From NCBI RefSeq assembly GCF_024972775.1, contig NZ_CP092282.1, forward strand, positions 3,997,525 through 4,061,524: a stretch of 64,000 nt of DNA, in the 5' to 3' direction. Shown piece after piece: positions 27,394 through 38,285 of the stretch; within the stretch, counting starts at the first letter, position 1, and each line of letters opens with the position of its first letter. Origin of the DNA: Dehalobacter sp. DCM. Lineage in GTDB: Bacteria > Bacillota > Desulfitobacteriia > Desulfitobacteriales > Syntrophobotulaceae. The notes below the pieces were generated by a model. The model was not told the origin of the DNA. It saw nothing but the letters and a program-made list of their open reading frames with translations, and did no database searches. The translations under genes and the position numbers were made by a program.

Positions 27394-29922
27394 CTATTGC
27401 CTGCCGCAAATAATTTGTGTGCCTTTTTTAGTAATAATTAGTTTGATTGTCCCGTTATTATCTGTTCGGTATACGGGTATACCTCTATCCTGCCAATAGG
27501 CAAGTACCTCATCGGAAGGATGTCCAAAACTATTGCGTCCAACCATGATAAAAACCGCTTGTGGACTCGTCTGATCAAACCAGGCTGTGTCAAATGAACT
27601 CTTGCCTCCGTGATGGGGGATTTTGATATAATCAGCATCCCACTCCACGCCCCGATCGCTTATTGTTTTCATTTCTTCTATCTCCATATCCCCCGTTAAC
27701 AAAATCCTTTCACCAAGATGTTCCAAACATAACACCAGCGAATTGTTATTCGGATCCGCATCGGTATTTTGGATGACGGATACCGGTGCCAGGACATCGA
27801 TAAGGAGTCCCGTCGAAAACCGCAGGCGGTCACCGGCATTAAGAACGTCATGTTTATTCTCATCATGCAGATACTCAGACGGCAACCCTGCTTGCCAGGC
27901 ATTATTTTCTAATCTTTCTCCGACATTCGGCAGCAATACTTTTCCAACAGGTATATTAGCCAGCAGATAGTCTGCACCACCAATATGATCACCATCTTCA
28001 TGTGTAATAAAAACCATGTCCAGATAATTGATCCTTTTTTCCATCAAATACGGAACAATGATTTTTTTTGCAGCATCTGAATAGGCTGTTTTCGGCCCGG
28101 TATCAATCAGCAGCGTCTCCCGCGATGTGCGGACCAAAATACAATCGCCCTGCCCCACATCAAGGAACGTGACCTCGAGCCTGTTATCGCCTGAAGGTAG
28201 GTATAGACAGGCTACTATGATGAGGAGGAATAAAATTGTTCCTGTCTTGGTCCAGAATTCCCGACCTGGGGCACAGCCTATTTTCCGTATGCTGATAAGA
28301 GCACGATGATTAATTATGACTCGAGAAATAGGCCCGTATTTCTTTAACCATGTCATACTCCCGAACTTGGCAATGAAAATATCAATCCCGTTACAGGCTA
28401 AACGGAACGCTTTTTTGATAAGTACAATGACAATGAACGCTATCTTCTTCTTTCCCACGATGACGACCGCCACTGCGCCGTACCACAGCAGATAAAAAGC
28501 GGCTCCCGGATTCAGCACCCAAAAATACGCCCCGGGAGAACCAGCACATAGGCTTAATAACTGATCGGCAAACAGCAGCAGCCAAATTGCTGCCTGATAA
28601 AATACCCCGGAGCCAAAATCGGAGATATAAGGTACAAATGAAAGAACCGTTCCGATTAGCCCGAACTGTAATACAGCGCCTAGCAAGAAAAGAATGAAGA
28701 TATTTGTAATGAGCCCTATCAAAGACAACTGATGAAAACAAGCGATCAAAATGGGCAGTGTGGCAATCTGAGCACTTAAGGTAACAGCCGTAACGGGACG
28801 TAGGATCAGGGGAAGGAACGTTAACTTTGGAGATCTTTCAAGCAATGGCGCCAGTGTTAATATTCCCCAAGCAGCTGCAAAAGACAATTGAAAGCCCGTA
28901 TCCCGAAGGTATAGTGGGTTCCATAAGAATAAAATGACCGCCGCTAAAAGAAGCCAGCGCAAAGCAGCGACTTTTCCTTTTCCCAGACGACCGCTTAATA
29001 CAATGATGCCCAGAATCGTCGCTCTTAAAATCGGTGGACTGTAATCACATAAGGCAGCATAGAAAATGATGACACCAATCGTGCCAATTATTCTTATTCG
29101 CTTAGGGAGCCCCGCAAAAAGCCGCCACCCCAAAACGATAATAAAGGCTACATTTGAGCCGGACGCGGCAAAGACATGCATAACACCGGATGCTTTATAC
29201 ATTTCCAGTTTTTCTGAAGAAATACGGCTGGCATCGCCAAACAAAATCCCTTCAAGAACGCCGGCTTGGTCTGGCCATTTCTGGGCTAAAAGACGCCGCA
29301 CATGCTGTTTGACCCTTCATGTGAATCCAGGGACACCGGCTTCAACAATAGCAACATCGCCTTTGGCTGTCAATGTTCCGCTTATACCTCTGACTGCATT
29401 ATACAGCGGAAGGTTAAATTCTCCGTCTGTCCCGGGTGTTTTTGGCTGTTCGAGACGACAGGTGAACGTAACATGATCACCAGCCCTTACACCATCCCAT
29501 CCCGCCAAATAGTTACCATGATCATCAGGATAGACCCTTAGATTATAGGTACAGCCCATGCGCGAACTGACTCTTTGCTCGCCATCTTCAACGAGGAGCA
29601 TGCCGCGGCCTGCTGTCCCATCCATCGACCAATTCATAAGCCTTCCTTGGATCGCCACATTGTCAATTATTAATGGCGGAGCCACCTTTTTTTCGGCAGG
29701 TATACCGCATATAAATCCTACAAGAAGGCTGAACGCGACCAGTATGACCTCCGGTTTAACCATGCGGCCGACAAAATCGCGAGGTTTCCAAACAAAGACG
29801 ATTCCTAAAAACAGCAGCATGCAAAACAAAAACAAGTAAACCCATACTTCTTTAACAGTAATGACCGAGATAAACCCGCCAACTAAAACGGCAGCCGCCA
29901 GTCGGACAAAAATATCCTTCAT
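27394..29922 (-). pseudogene. comEC: ComEC/Rec2 DNA-uptake channel, interrupted by one in-frame TGA
   Basis: ComEC forms the membrane channel for transforming single-stranded DNA. The 5' part (29922 to 29320) encodes an N-terminal membrane and OB-like region; the 3' part (to 27394) encodes the competence membrane domain (LEGILFGDASRI, ASGSNVAF) and a metallo-beta-lactamase domain (FLDVGQGDCILV, THEDGDHIGGADY). The two parts are in the same frame and are separated only by a TGA at 29319-29317 (GFT-stop-RVKQHVRRLL), so this is a nonsense codon, not a frameshift. TGG (Trp) or CGA (Arg) to TGA is one change. A GTG at 29301 could in principle restart the second part. It follows comEA by 42 bases. 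Confidence 0.88.
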
Positions 29923-29964
29923 GCCCGGACCTCAACCCTTTATCATAAATTAATACATGATGAG

Positions 29965-30552
29965 TTACGGCCCAATGGTGATATAAGCCTGCATTTGCTC
30001 ATACTTCTTTGGACCGATACCCGAAACACTTTGAATATCTTCCGGATCCGTAAATAGACCGTTTTGGGTTCGGTAGTCGATGATCCGCTGGGCTATAGCC
30101 GGTCCGATGCCGGGTATCGTGTCTAATTCACTGAGCCCTGCGGTATTGACATTGACCTTTCCCGATGAGGCGCTCGAACTGTTTGTGCCGCCTCCGACTG
30201 TTCCGCCGGAGACATTACCCGCTGCAGGATCAGACGCATCCTCGCTATCGGTTTTCGTCGGAATAACAATTTTCTGTCCGTCTTTAAGCTTTTGTGCCGG
30301 ATTTAAACTGTCGAGATCAGCGTCTGCTGTCAGTTCAGCTTCTTTCAGTGCATCATTCAATCTGGCGTCTATAGGCAGATGCTGCAATCCGGGATGTTCG
30401 ACGGCACCGGTAATATACACAACGATTTGTCTATTTTCCTCGGACTGATCGATGGTTACCGGCGATTTGACAGGCAATAGCATTCTGACTGCTGCGCTTA
30501 TCAGCAAGGTACCAAGGACACACCACCAAATTATTTTGATTCTTTGATTCAC
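29965..30552 (-). CDS. comEA: Competence protein ComEA, DNA receptor
   Basis: Membrane-anchored receptor that binds double-stranded DNA during transformation. 195 residues: one N-terminal membrane segment (about 7-26), an SLBB domain (about 43-100, VYITGAVEHPGL), a Ser/Gly-rich linker (about 112-130) and a C-terminal helix-hairpin-helix DNA-binding domain (VNVNTAGLSELDTIPGIGPA). All parts look intact, in contrast to the adjacent comEC. Confidence 0.93.
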   Translation of the reverse strand: MNQRIKIIWWCVLGTLLISAAVRMLLPVKSPVTIDQSEENRQIVVYITGAVEHPGLQHLPIDARLNDALKEAELTADADLDSLNPAQKLKDGQKIVIPTKTDSEDASDPAAGNVSGGTVGGGTNSSSASSGKVNVNTAGLSELDTIPGIGPAIAQRIIDYRTQNGLFTDPEDIQSVSGIGPKKYEQMQAYITIGP

Positions 30553-30743
30553 CGAATCGACCCCTTACACTCCCAATATATACCATATTTCTCCACAAGC
30601 GGACAAATTCCTTTTTTTACCACAAATAATTTTTATTAGTTCCTCTTTCTGGCTTAAATTCGTATGTTCCCCTTTACGCTTCGGTACATAAACTATAATA
30701 GCCATAATATGGTAATTATGATATAAGGAGGTACTGACGTTTT

Positions 30744-31019
30744 ATGACATTGTTTAAAGGAAATTCGGTTAATTATTCGATGCTGGCACCGTATGTTGGA
30801 TCCCGCGCTACAATCAGCCTTTTTGATGGACACACGTATCACGGGGAAATTGCTGAAATCCGCAGAGACGGTATTCTTTTTCATTCCGATAACCCGGGAT
30901 TCTTATTTCTCCCATTTTTGGCGATAGCCTCATTGGCTCTGGCAGTTCCCTTTGCCTACGGCGCGGGATTCGCCTCTGGTGCGCGTTATGCTTATGGCCC
31001 ATACCCTTATTTGTATTAG
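30744..31019 (+). CDS. Small protein with Sm-like N-terminus and Tyr-rich hydrophobic tail
   Basis: 91 residues, preceded by AAGGAGG 11 bases upstream and TATAAT-like boxes. Residues 10-45 (YVGSRATISLFDGHTYHGEI, then AEIRRDGILFHSD) have the strand pattern of a small Sm/SH3-like barrel. Residues 50-73 form one hydrophobic segment and the end is YAYGPYPYLY. The combination resembles small spore-surface or membrane-associated proteins of Clostridia, but I cannot name a family. Divergent from comEA. Confidence 0.7.
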   Translation: MTLFKGNSVNYSMLAPYVGSRATISLFDGHTYHGEIAEIRRDGILFHSDNPGFLFLPFLAIASLALAVPFAYGAGFASGARYAYGPYPYLY

Positions 31020-31074
31020 TGCTTATCCATTTCGTTTCTCTGTCTTCTGCTCATAAATCTGGACATTGTTTAAA

Positions 31075-31115
31075 GCGATACCGCTGCCACTGAATAATCA
31101 GTTCGGCGGTATCGC
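31075..31115. terminator. Bidirectional hairpin between the small protein gene and leuS
   Basis: Perfect 10-bp stem GCGATACCGC/GCGGTATCGC with CTTTCT on the plus side and CTTTAAA on the minus side. It separates two convergent genes; T runs are short. Confidence 0.6.
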
Positions 31116-31156
31116 CTTTCTATCCCCTGCAATATTCTCTGACATAGCCTTTCCGT

Positions 31157-33643
31157 CTATTTCACAACGATATTGACTAATTTCCCGGGAACCGTCACTA
31201 CCTTCATCACGTCTTTGCCTTCCAGGTGCTGCTTCACTTTATCAGAGGACAGGATACGTTTTTCCAGCTCTTCTTTGGATATCTCTGCCGGGACTTGTAC
31301 CTTATCTCGGACTTTGCCATTAACCTGCAGGACGATCGTCACTTCGTCTTCAACCAAAGCGGCGTCGTCTGCTACCGGCCAGGCTTGCTGATGAATACTG
31401 CCTGATTGGCCGATTTCCTGCCACAGTTCCTCGGCGATATGAGGCGCAAACGGTGCCAGCAGTTTAATGACCGTTTCGACGCCTTCCTTCGTTACGGCCA
31501 AATCGACTACTTTTTCTTCTTTATAGAGATACAGCGCGTTGACTAATTCCATGATCGCACTAATTGCCGTATTGAAATTGAACCGCGCGCCAATGTCATT
31601 GGTCACTTTCTTGATGGTCATGTTCGTGTTGAAACGCATCTGTTTTGCTTTCGCATCCTGTGCGTCGGAGCTGATACCGTGATTACCGGCACAACTTTGG
31701 ATTCCCTCCTGCAGCTGACCAACCAAACGCCAGATACGGTTTAAAAAGCGGAAACACCCTTCAACGCCTTGATCGCTCCACTCCAAGTCGCGCTCCGGTG
31801 GGGCCGCAAAGAGAATAAACATACGGGCTGTATCCGCTCCGTACTTAGAGATGATCTCTTCCGGGCTGACGACGTTTCCTTTGGACTTGGACATTTTGGA
31901 GCCATCCATACAGACCATGCCCTGTGTAAGCAGATTTTCAAATGGTTCATCCACATGCAGATAGCCAAAATCCCTAAGCGCTTTAGTAAAAAACCGAGAG
32001 TAAAGCAGATGCAAAATAGCATGTTCAACACCGCCGACGTATTGGTTCACATTCATCCATCGGTCTGCGGCCTTTTCATCAAAGGCCTTCTCCGTGTTGC
32101 GCGGATCACAATATCGGAGATAATACCAGGAGGAACACATAAAGGTATCCATAGTGTCAGTTTCTCTGCGGGCGGGCGCACCGCATTTCGGACAAACCGT
32201 ATGCACAAAGCTATCCGACGTGGTGAGCGGGTTTTCTCCGGATTTAAACACGACATCATCCGGTAGGAGCACCGGTAGCTGATTATCCGGCACCGGTACG
32301 ACGCCGCATGTATCGCAATAGATCATAGGTATTGGCGCACCCCAATAACGCTGACGAGAAATGAGCCAATCTCTTAAACGATAATTCACCTTGCGCACGC
32401 CAAGCTGGAGCTTGACTAATTTCTCCGCCATGCGTTCCAACGCCGTATGATTATCGAGTCCGTCAAATTCCTGGGAGTTTACCATGATCCCATCTTCAAT
32501 GAAGGCCGCCGGCATCGGTATGTCTTTATCGGAAGCAGCCATCTGAGGGTCTAAAATGACCCGTGTGATCGGCAGCTTATACTTCTGGGCGAACTCAAAG
32601 TCACGCTCGTCGTGAGCTGGAACACCCATGACAGCGCCTGTTCCATATTCAAATAAAACATAATTAGCGATCCATATCGGCACGCGTTCACCGCTTAACG
32701 GATTAATGCAGTAATGACCAATAAATAGTCCTTCTTTTTCAGCTTCAGAGGATGTCCGGGCTATTTCGGTCAAGCCTTTCATTTTTTCAATGAAGGTCAG
32801 CACGTCTCCCTCGTAAGTGGTTCCTGTAACCAATTGAGAGACTAATGGATGTTCTGGGGCTAAAACGACATAACTAACGCCATAGATCGTATCCAGTCGG
32901 GTCGTAAAGACCGTTATTTTATCATCGCTGCCCTCGACCTTGAACTGGGCTTCAGCTCCTTCGGAACGGCCAATCCAGTTGCGCTGCATTGTTTTAACCT
33001 TTTCCGGCCATCCGGCGAGCTTATCAAGATCGTTTAATAGCTGCTCCGAATAATCCGTGATTTTAAAGAACCACTGCTCCAGGTCCTTTTTGGTAACCAC
33101 CGTATCACACCGTTCACAGGCACCATCAACGACCTGTTCATTTGCCAGTACAGTGGCACAGGACGGGCACCAGTTTACTGCTGCCTTCTTCTTATACACA
33201 AGGTCATGTTTGTAAAATTGATTGAATATCCATTGTGTCCAGCGATAGTACTCCGGGTGACACGTGGCCACTTCTCTATCCCAATCATAGGATATCCCCA
33301 TCTCACGAAGTTGGCGCTTCATGTTGGCGATATTCTTCCAGGTCCATTCGGCTGGAGGTGTCTGGTTCTTAATGGCAGCGTTTTCTGCAGGCAAGCCAAA
33401 TGCATCCCAACCAATGGGATGAAGTACATTATAACCCTGCATCCGTTTGAACCGGGCTATAACATCAACGATCGAATAATTCCGGACATGTCCCATATGT
33501 AAGTTCCCCGAAGGATACGGGAACATCGCCAGTGCATAGAATTTTTCTTTGCCTGTATCTTCGTCAGTTTTCCCCGCTTTTTCCTCCAGCCATTTTTTTT
33601 GCCATTTGGCTTCAATTTCATCAAATTGGTATCTTTCCCGCAT
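31157..33643 (-). CDS. leuS: Leucine-tRNA ligase
   Basis: Class I synthetase that charges tRNA-Leu. 828 residues, normal for bacteria. Signature [12 protein letters not shown] (canonical HMGH) near 48, editing domain (about 220-415), KMSKS in [16 protein letters not shown] near 585 and the C-terminal anticodon-binding domain. A zinc ribbon [21 protein letters not shown] is present near 157-177. Downstream of rsfS; no T-box motif in its 165-base leader. Confidence 0.97.
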   Translation of the reverse strand: MRERYQFDEIEAKWQKKWLEEKAGKTDEDTGKEKFYALAMFPYPSGNLHMGHVRNYSIVDVIARFKRMQGYNVLHPIGWDAFGLPAENAAIKNQTPPAEWTWKNIANMKRQLREMGISYDWDREVATCHPEYYRWTQWIFNQFYKHDLVYKKKAAVNWCPSCATVLANEQVVDGACERCDTVVTKKDLEQWFFKITDYSEQLLNDLDKLAGWPEKVKTMQRNWIGRSEGAEAQFKVEGSDDKITVFTTRLDTIYGVSYVVLAPEHPLVSQLVTGTTYEGDVLTFIEKMKGLTEIARTSSEAEKEGLFIGHYCINPLSGERVPIWIANYVLFEYGTGAVMGVPAHDERDFEFAQKYKLPITRVILDPQMAASDKDIPMPAAFIEDGIMVNSQEFDGLDNHTALERMAEKLVKLQLGVRKVNYRLRDWLISRQRYWGAPIPMIYCDTCGVVPVPDNQLPVLLPDDVVFKSGENPLTTSDSFVHTVCPKCGAPARRETDTMDTFMCSSWYYLRYCDPRNTEKAFDEKAADRWMNVNQYVGGVEHAILHLLYSRFFTKALRDFGYLHVDEPFENLLTQGMVCMDGSKMSKSKGNVVSPEEIISKYGADTARMFILFAAPPERDLEWSDQGVEGCFRFLNRIWRLVGQLQEGIQSCAGNHGISSDAQDAKAKQMRFNTNMTIKKVTNDIGARFNFNTAISAIMELVNALYLYKEEKVVDLAVTKEGVETVIKLLAPFAPHIAEELWQEIGQSGSIHQQAWPVADDAALVEDEVTIVLQVNGKVRDKVQVPAEISKEELEKRILSSDKVKQHLEGKDVMKVVTVPGKLVNIVVK

Positions 33644-33704
33644 GATACTACGCCTCCATGTTATAAATAGGCCAAGTGCAATAACGTGCTCTCTTTATCA
33701 AAGC

Positions 33705-33732
33705 AAAACTCTCATCCTCAAGGGACGAGAGT
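33705..33732 (-). terminator. Hairpin between rsfS and leuS
   Basis: Minus strand ACTCTC, 13-base loop, GAGAGT followed by TTTG. It may end the obg-to-rsfS transcript or act as an attenuator in the leuS leader. It resembles T-box terminators, but no GGTGGNACCGCG element precedes it. Confidence 0.5.
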
Positions 33733-33808
33733 GACTCCCTTCATGTTGCCAATGCTTACACAGATAAATCTCAAATCAGCTTAATCGCCAAGAGACAGGT
33801 ACACGTTA

Positions 33809-34156
33809 TTAGAAAGTAACTGTACGCGCGTCGCCCCATAGCCTTTCCAAACTGTAAAATTCTCTGGTATCCGGCGTCATTATATGTATAACCAGATCGC
33901 CACAGTCAATGAGTACCCACTGGGCCTCAGGGAGGCCTTCAGTCCTTATGACTTTGATACCTGCCTCAGGCAATTTCTCAACTAAATGTTCGGTAATTGC
34001 TTTCGTCTGGGTCGTACTGTTTCCGGTGGCTATCATAAAATAATCGGCAATAATGGAAATCCCCTTTAAATCCAATATAGATATATTTTGACCTTTTTTA
34101 TCCTCGATAAAACCAACGACTTTCTGCAACTGGTCCGGACTAATTTCCAAATTCAT
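33809..34156 (-). CDS. rsfS: Ribosomal silencing factor RsfS
   Basis: RsfS binds L14 on the 50S subunit and blocks subunit joining in starvation. 115 residues with the family core ISIIADYFMIATGNS near 35 and WVLIDCGDLVIHIM near 80. The ATG overlaps the yqeK stop by four bases, indicating coupling. Confidence 0.95.
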   Translation of the reverse strand: MNLEISPDQLQKVVGFIEDKKGQNISILDLKGISIIADYFMIATGNSTTQTKAITEHLVEKLPEAGIKVIRTEGLPEAQWVLIDCGDLVIHIMTPDTREFYSLERLWGDARTVTF

Positions 34157-34755
34157 ACCTCCTTAGAATCACACTCGCTTTTTAATGACGCATATGTCAA
34201 CGCTGTCAGCGGATGAACCCTTTTCTTATTCATGTTAAGGTAATTCAACGTATGTTCGACACAAGCCAACGTACCTTCTCTAAGGTCATGATACAACTTC
34301 TGGCGGAGCTTGTCTACTCCGGGAAAGTCTCTCCCCGGTTCCGTCAAGTCCGCGCTGTAAATCAGCATCTCCAGGGGCGACATATTGGGTCTGCCCAACG
34401 TATGGTTAGCCACTGCCTGCAATATATCCTGGTTTCCTACCCCATAATCATGCTCCAGCATGTAGGCTGCCAATCTGCCATGCAGAACCTGAGGGTTTTC
34501 TATATCCTGAGGATACACAATCAGTTTCAATTCCTTTGCTCTGCGTATCTGTTCTTCAAGGGAATAACCCTTAGCTAAATCATGGACCAGCGCGGCAAGA
34601 CGCGCATCATCCGGTACAATATTGTATTTTGGCGCAAGCTCTGCGGCTAAAGCCTCCACACCCAGTGAATGTTGGAGTCTTTCCGGTGTCAGCATTTCTT
34701 CAGCAAGCAATCTGAAATAAGCAAGTCGACTATCCACACTATCCATACTATTCAC
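34153..34755 (-). CDS. yqeK: HD-domain hydrolase YqeK (diadenosine tetraphosphatase type)
   Basis: YqeK proteins hydrolyse symmetrical Ap4A to ADP. The HD pattern is present: H in LQHSLGVEALA near 30, HD in ALVHDLAKG near 58, then H in HGRLAAYMLEH and later. About 200 residues. The best start is the GTG at 34755, ten bases after AGGAAGG. The first three 9-base units of the gene are near-identical, and each begins with a potential start codon (GTG, ATG, GTG). Confidence 0.9.
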   Translation of the reverse strand: MNSMDSVDSRLAYFRLLAEEMLTPERLQHSLGVEALAAELAPKYNIVPDDARLAALVHDLAKGYSLEEQIRRAKELKLIVYPQDIENPQVLHGRLAAYMLEHDYGVGNQDILQAVANHTLGRPNMSPLEMLIYSADLTEPGRDFPGVDKLRQKLYHDLREGTLACVEHTLNYLNMNKKRVHPLTALTYASLKSECDSKEV

Positions 34756-34764
34756 ACTATATCA
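34729..34764 (-). repeat. Four 9-base tandem repeats across the yqeK start
   Basis: Plus-strand units ACTATCCAC, ACTATCCAT, ACTATTCAC and the degenerate ACTATATCA. Read on the minus strand, the three good units each open with GTG or ATG in frame with yqeK. Confidence 0.75.
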
Positions 34765-34855
34765 ACCTTCCTGAGTGCTAGAAGACCATTCTCGAATTAG
34801 TTACTCAAATTGCTAACATATTTAAAGAACCGTGTACCAGGATATATGAACAAAG

Positions 34856-34880
34856 ATACGGTACATAAGCTGTACCGTAT
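34856..34880 (-). terminator. Possible terminator after the RRM gene
   Basis: Perfect 9-bp inverted repeat ATACGGTAC/GTACCGTAT with 7-base loop and CTTTGTT on the minus strand. It sits about 120 bases past the RRM gene stop. The gap 34765-34999 otherwise shows no gene. Confidence 0.5.
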
Positions 34881-34999
34881 CCCTTCGGGTCCAGGGTCTG
34901 GAGATTTAAGATAAACCAGTATTTTCAAACCGGATATGATAGATTCCAACGAATCCTCAAAATCTATTTATCTTAACATAAACCCCTAACCAAAAAATG

Positions 35000-35254
35000 T
35001 TAGACAGTTTGGCGAGGTCTTGCTTCGTTTACTGTCAGTGAACGGCCATTGAACTCGCTGCCATTAAGTTCTTCAGCTAAGCGCTCAGCATCATCTGCAG
35101 CCACTTCGACAAAACCGAAACCTCTTGAGCGTCCGGTTTCTCTGTCAGTAATGATTCTGCTGCCGATGACATTGCCGTATTGGGAAAAGAAATCAGTCAG
35201 ATCCTCCGAAGACGTACTCCAGGGGAGATTACCCACGTACAGGGTTTTTGTCAT
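35000..35254 (-). CDS. RRM-type RNA-binding protein
   Basis: One RNA recognition motif filling almost the whole 84-residue protein: RNP2 LYVGNLPW at 4-11 and RNP1 RGFGFVEV near 44-51, with the aromatic residues needed for RNA stacking. Such small RRM proteins are often cold- or stress-related in bacteria. Start at 35254 after GAGGTG. It has its own promoter right after nadD and a terminator-like hairpin behind it, so it is probably a separate unit inserted into the nadD-yqeK cluster. Confidence 0.92.
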   Translation of the reverse strand: MTKTLYVGNLPWSTSSEDLTDFFSQYGNVIGSRIITDRETGRSRGFGFVEVAADDAERLAEELNGSEFNGRSLTVNEARPRQTV

Positions 35255-35301
35255 GGAATTCACCTCTAAAATAATTTTGATAATAGTATTGAACAACTAT
35301 T

Positions 35302-35331
35302 AATATACTATTCAATCCTGTTCGAAGTCAA
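35302..35331 (-). promoter_or_regulatory. Promoter of the RRM gene with overlapping inverted repeat
   Basis: Minus strand TTGACT (35331-35326), 18-base spacer, TATATT (35307-35302). An 8-base inverted repeat AATAGTAT (35282-35289)/ATACTATT (35305-35312) straddles the -10 box and expected start, a plausible operator or 5' RNA hairpin. Confidence 0.65.
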
Positions 35332-35334
35332 ATG

Positions 35335-35976
35335 TTATTTATCCCGGTAAATATTATTATTCATGATGAAAGAGCGTACTTCTTCCGGCAGCAGGTACCG
35401 GATTGACTTATTATTTTCAAGGCGGAAATGGATATCTGTGGATGAAATTGCCAATGCGGGAATTTCCATTTGAAATATTTTACTCTGGGCAAATGGAAAT
35501 CGAACATACAGTTCCTCTAAAAAGCCACTGGCATCGTAACCCGGTCGTGTAGCCCCGATGATATTCGTCGTCCGGATAATTTCGTCGGCATCCCGCCAGG
35601 TGAGTATATCTTTTAAGGCATCCGCACCCGTAATAAAAAAAAGCTCCTGCTCCGGAAAGATATGATGCAGCTCTCTTAATGTGACGGACGTATAGGAAGG
35701 TCCCTGCCTTTTTATTTCAATGCGTGATACTTTGAAATTGGCATTATCCTTAATCGCTAATTCGACCATCGTATAACGAAGTTCTGCATCGGCAATGTGT
35801 CGGCTTACTTTATGCGGAGGTATCCCTGTTGGGATGAACAAGACATTATCCAGTCTAAATTCCGTCCGTGCTGTTTCTGCCGCAACCAAATGGCCATAAT
35901 GAATTGGATCAAATGTTCCTCCCATGATCCCGAGACGACTACCGTCTGAGATCGCTGCGTGAACGCGGTCTTCCAT
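35335..35976 (-). CDS. nadD: Nicotinate-nucleotide adenylyltransferase NadD
   Basis: Makes deamido-NAD from nicotinate mononucleotide and ATP. 213 residues with the nucleotidyltransferase signature GIMGGTFDPIHYGHLVAAE near 18-36 and the closing ISSTDIHFRL near 180. Start: the annotated ATG leaves 17 residues before the GGTFDP strand, a little longer than usual. Lies between yhbY and the RRM gene. Confidence 0.95.
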   Translation of the reverse strand: MEDRVHAAISDGSRLGIMGGTFDPIHYGHLVAAETARTEFRLDNVLFIPTGIPPHKVSRHIADAELRYTMVELAIKDNANFKVSRIEIKRQGPSYTSVTLRELHHIFPEQELFFITGADALKDILTWRDADEIIRTTNIIGATRPGYDASGFLEELYVRFPFAQSKIFQMEIPALAISSTDIHFRLENNKSIRYLLPEEVRSFIMNNNIYRDK

Positions 35977-36020
35977 TTCTATCCCCTCTGCAGTCCCAAT
36001 TTCTATAATTTATTTTTCTT

Positions 36021-36311
36021 TTATGGCAGCTCAATGACCGGCTTTTCGCTTGATGGACGATACAATAGAAAATTCCGCCCAATAACTTGGACTAAGTCCG
36101 CGTGAGCAGCTTCAGCTAATGCTTCGGCAATATTCTTGGGATCATCGGCACAATTTTGCAGAACTCTTCCTTTAATTAGTTCTCTTGCTTCCAAAGCATC
36201 ATGCGCCTGTTTAATGACATTATCCGTTATTTCATCCTTACCGACCATAAGGATTGGTTCCATTTCATTCCCCATCCCGCGTAAATATCTTTTTTGTTTC
36301 CCGGTCAGCAT
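36021..36311 (-). CDS. yhbY: CRS1-YhbY domain ribosome assembly protein
   Basis: Small RNA-binding protein linked to 50S assembly. 96 residues, with LTGKQKRYLRGMGNEMEPILMVGK at the start and the GNxF-like loop as GRNFLLYRPS near the end. I start at the ATG at 36311 after GGAGGACG. The frame continues upstream inside obgE, but that part has no homology. Two bases after obgE, so co-transcribed. Confidence 0.94.
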   Translation of the reverse strand: MLTGKQKRYLRGMGNEMEPILMVGKDEITDNVIKQAHDALEARELIKGRVLQNCADDPKNIAEALAEAAHADLVQVIGRNFLLYRPSSEKPVIELP

Positions 36312-36312
36312 C

Positions 36313-37599
<1,287 letters not shown>

Positions 37600-37711
37600 T
37601 CAGTTTCATCTTGCATTCTTCATCTTCTATGTCATGGTTTATTTCATCAAACATATCCGTATATTAATTCAGCAGGTCATACTTTAAGCAATTGCAGCAC
37701 ACCCTTATGAT

Positions 37712-38209
37712 TTACTGACCTGTGGTGTATGATTTCTGCTTGACACAAGTATCTCCCTTAAATAAACCATAGTCACAGGTAAACCCGCCCTCGAGACTCC
37801 CCAGTAGAATAACCCCTTGATATCCTTCGGGATCGAGCATTACAGACATGTCTGAACATTCTTTAGTGTATCCAAAAAAACTTTGTGCATATTCTTCACG
37901 CCAATGTTTTTCCCAAAATTCCTCATTTTTCATCTCCGGCGGAAATTCCAATCTATATTTTATGCCCTTCAAACGCAACATAAAATACCATCCCAGAAGG
38001 AGTCCAAGGAGCGTTTTATTGCCGATACGATAAATATCCTGCTGCGGACGAATGTCCTCTAATACATCATCGATATAGTTTAAGGCCTTATCCGGCATTT
38101 TTAACTGCAAATATCCTTTGATTACCTGAAAGAAATTCAGGAAATCATGCCGCTGAATCTGAAAGTTATTTAGCTGCTCGTAAAGCATCTCTTTATCAAA
38201 ATCGGCCAT
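37712..38209 (-). CDS. spo0B: Spo0B-like sporulation phosphotransferase
   Basis: Spo0B passes phosphate between Spo0F and Spo0A in the phosphorelay. 165 residues: the N-terminal helical hairpin has the H-box QRHDFLNFFQVIKGYLQL (His near 20), matching the Spo0B alpha domain. The C-terminal half is divergent and lacks an ATP-binding kinase domain. Position between rpmA and obgE is as in Bacillus. Many Clostridia lack a full phosphorelay, so the actual partners are unknown. Confidence 0.82.
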   Translation of the reverse strand: MADFDKEMLYEQLNNFQIQRHDFLNFFQVIKGYLQLKMPDKALNYIDDVLEDIRPQQDIYRIGNKTLLGLLLGWYFMLRLKGIKYRLEFPPEMKNEEFWEKHWREEYAQSFFGYTKECSDMSVMLDPEGYQGVILLGSLEGGFTCDYGLFKGDTCVKQKSYTTGQ

Positions 38210-38245
38210 CTTTCTTCTCCTTGGTATAGATTATTCCACATAATA

Positions 38246-38274
38246 ACATACCCCCGGGCTAACCCAGGGGTATG
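38246..38274 (-). terminator. Terminator after rpmA
   Basis: Minus strand CATACCCCTGGG, short loop, CCCGGGGGTATG followed by TTATTATG. Very strong stem, weak T run; may only partly separate rplU-rpmA from spo0B-obg. Confidence 0.6.
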
Positions 38275-38285
38275 ACTGAAATCGG

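Noticed and set aside
29317-29319. Selenocysteine at the comEC TGA
   Set aside because: The site lies in a linker with no redox role and relatives of the family have no Cys there that I know; a SECIS element could not be shown.
27394-29922. comEC read as two separate genes or as a frameshift
   Set aside because: The two parts are in the same frame and the residues between them are continuous apart from one TGA.
30690-30705. Sporulation sigma-E/sigma-K -10 box (CATAAACTA) in front of the 91-residue gene
   Set aside because: No matching -35 at the right distance; TATAAT-like sequences overlap it, so the assignment is not safe.
33644-33808. T-box leader for leuS
   Set aside because: There is a terminator-like hairpin but no GGTGGTACCGCG element and too little upstream RNA.
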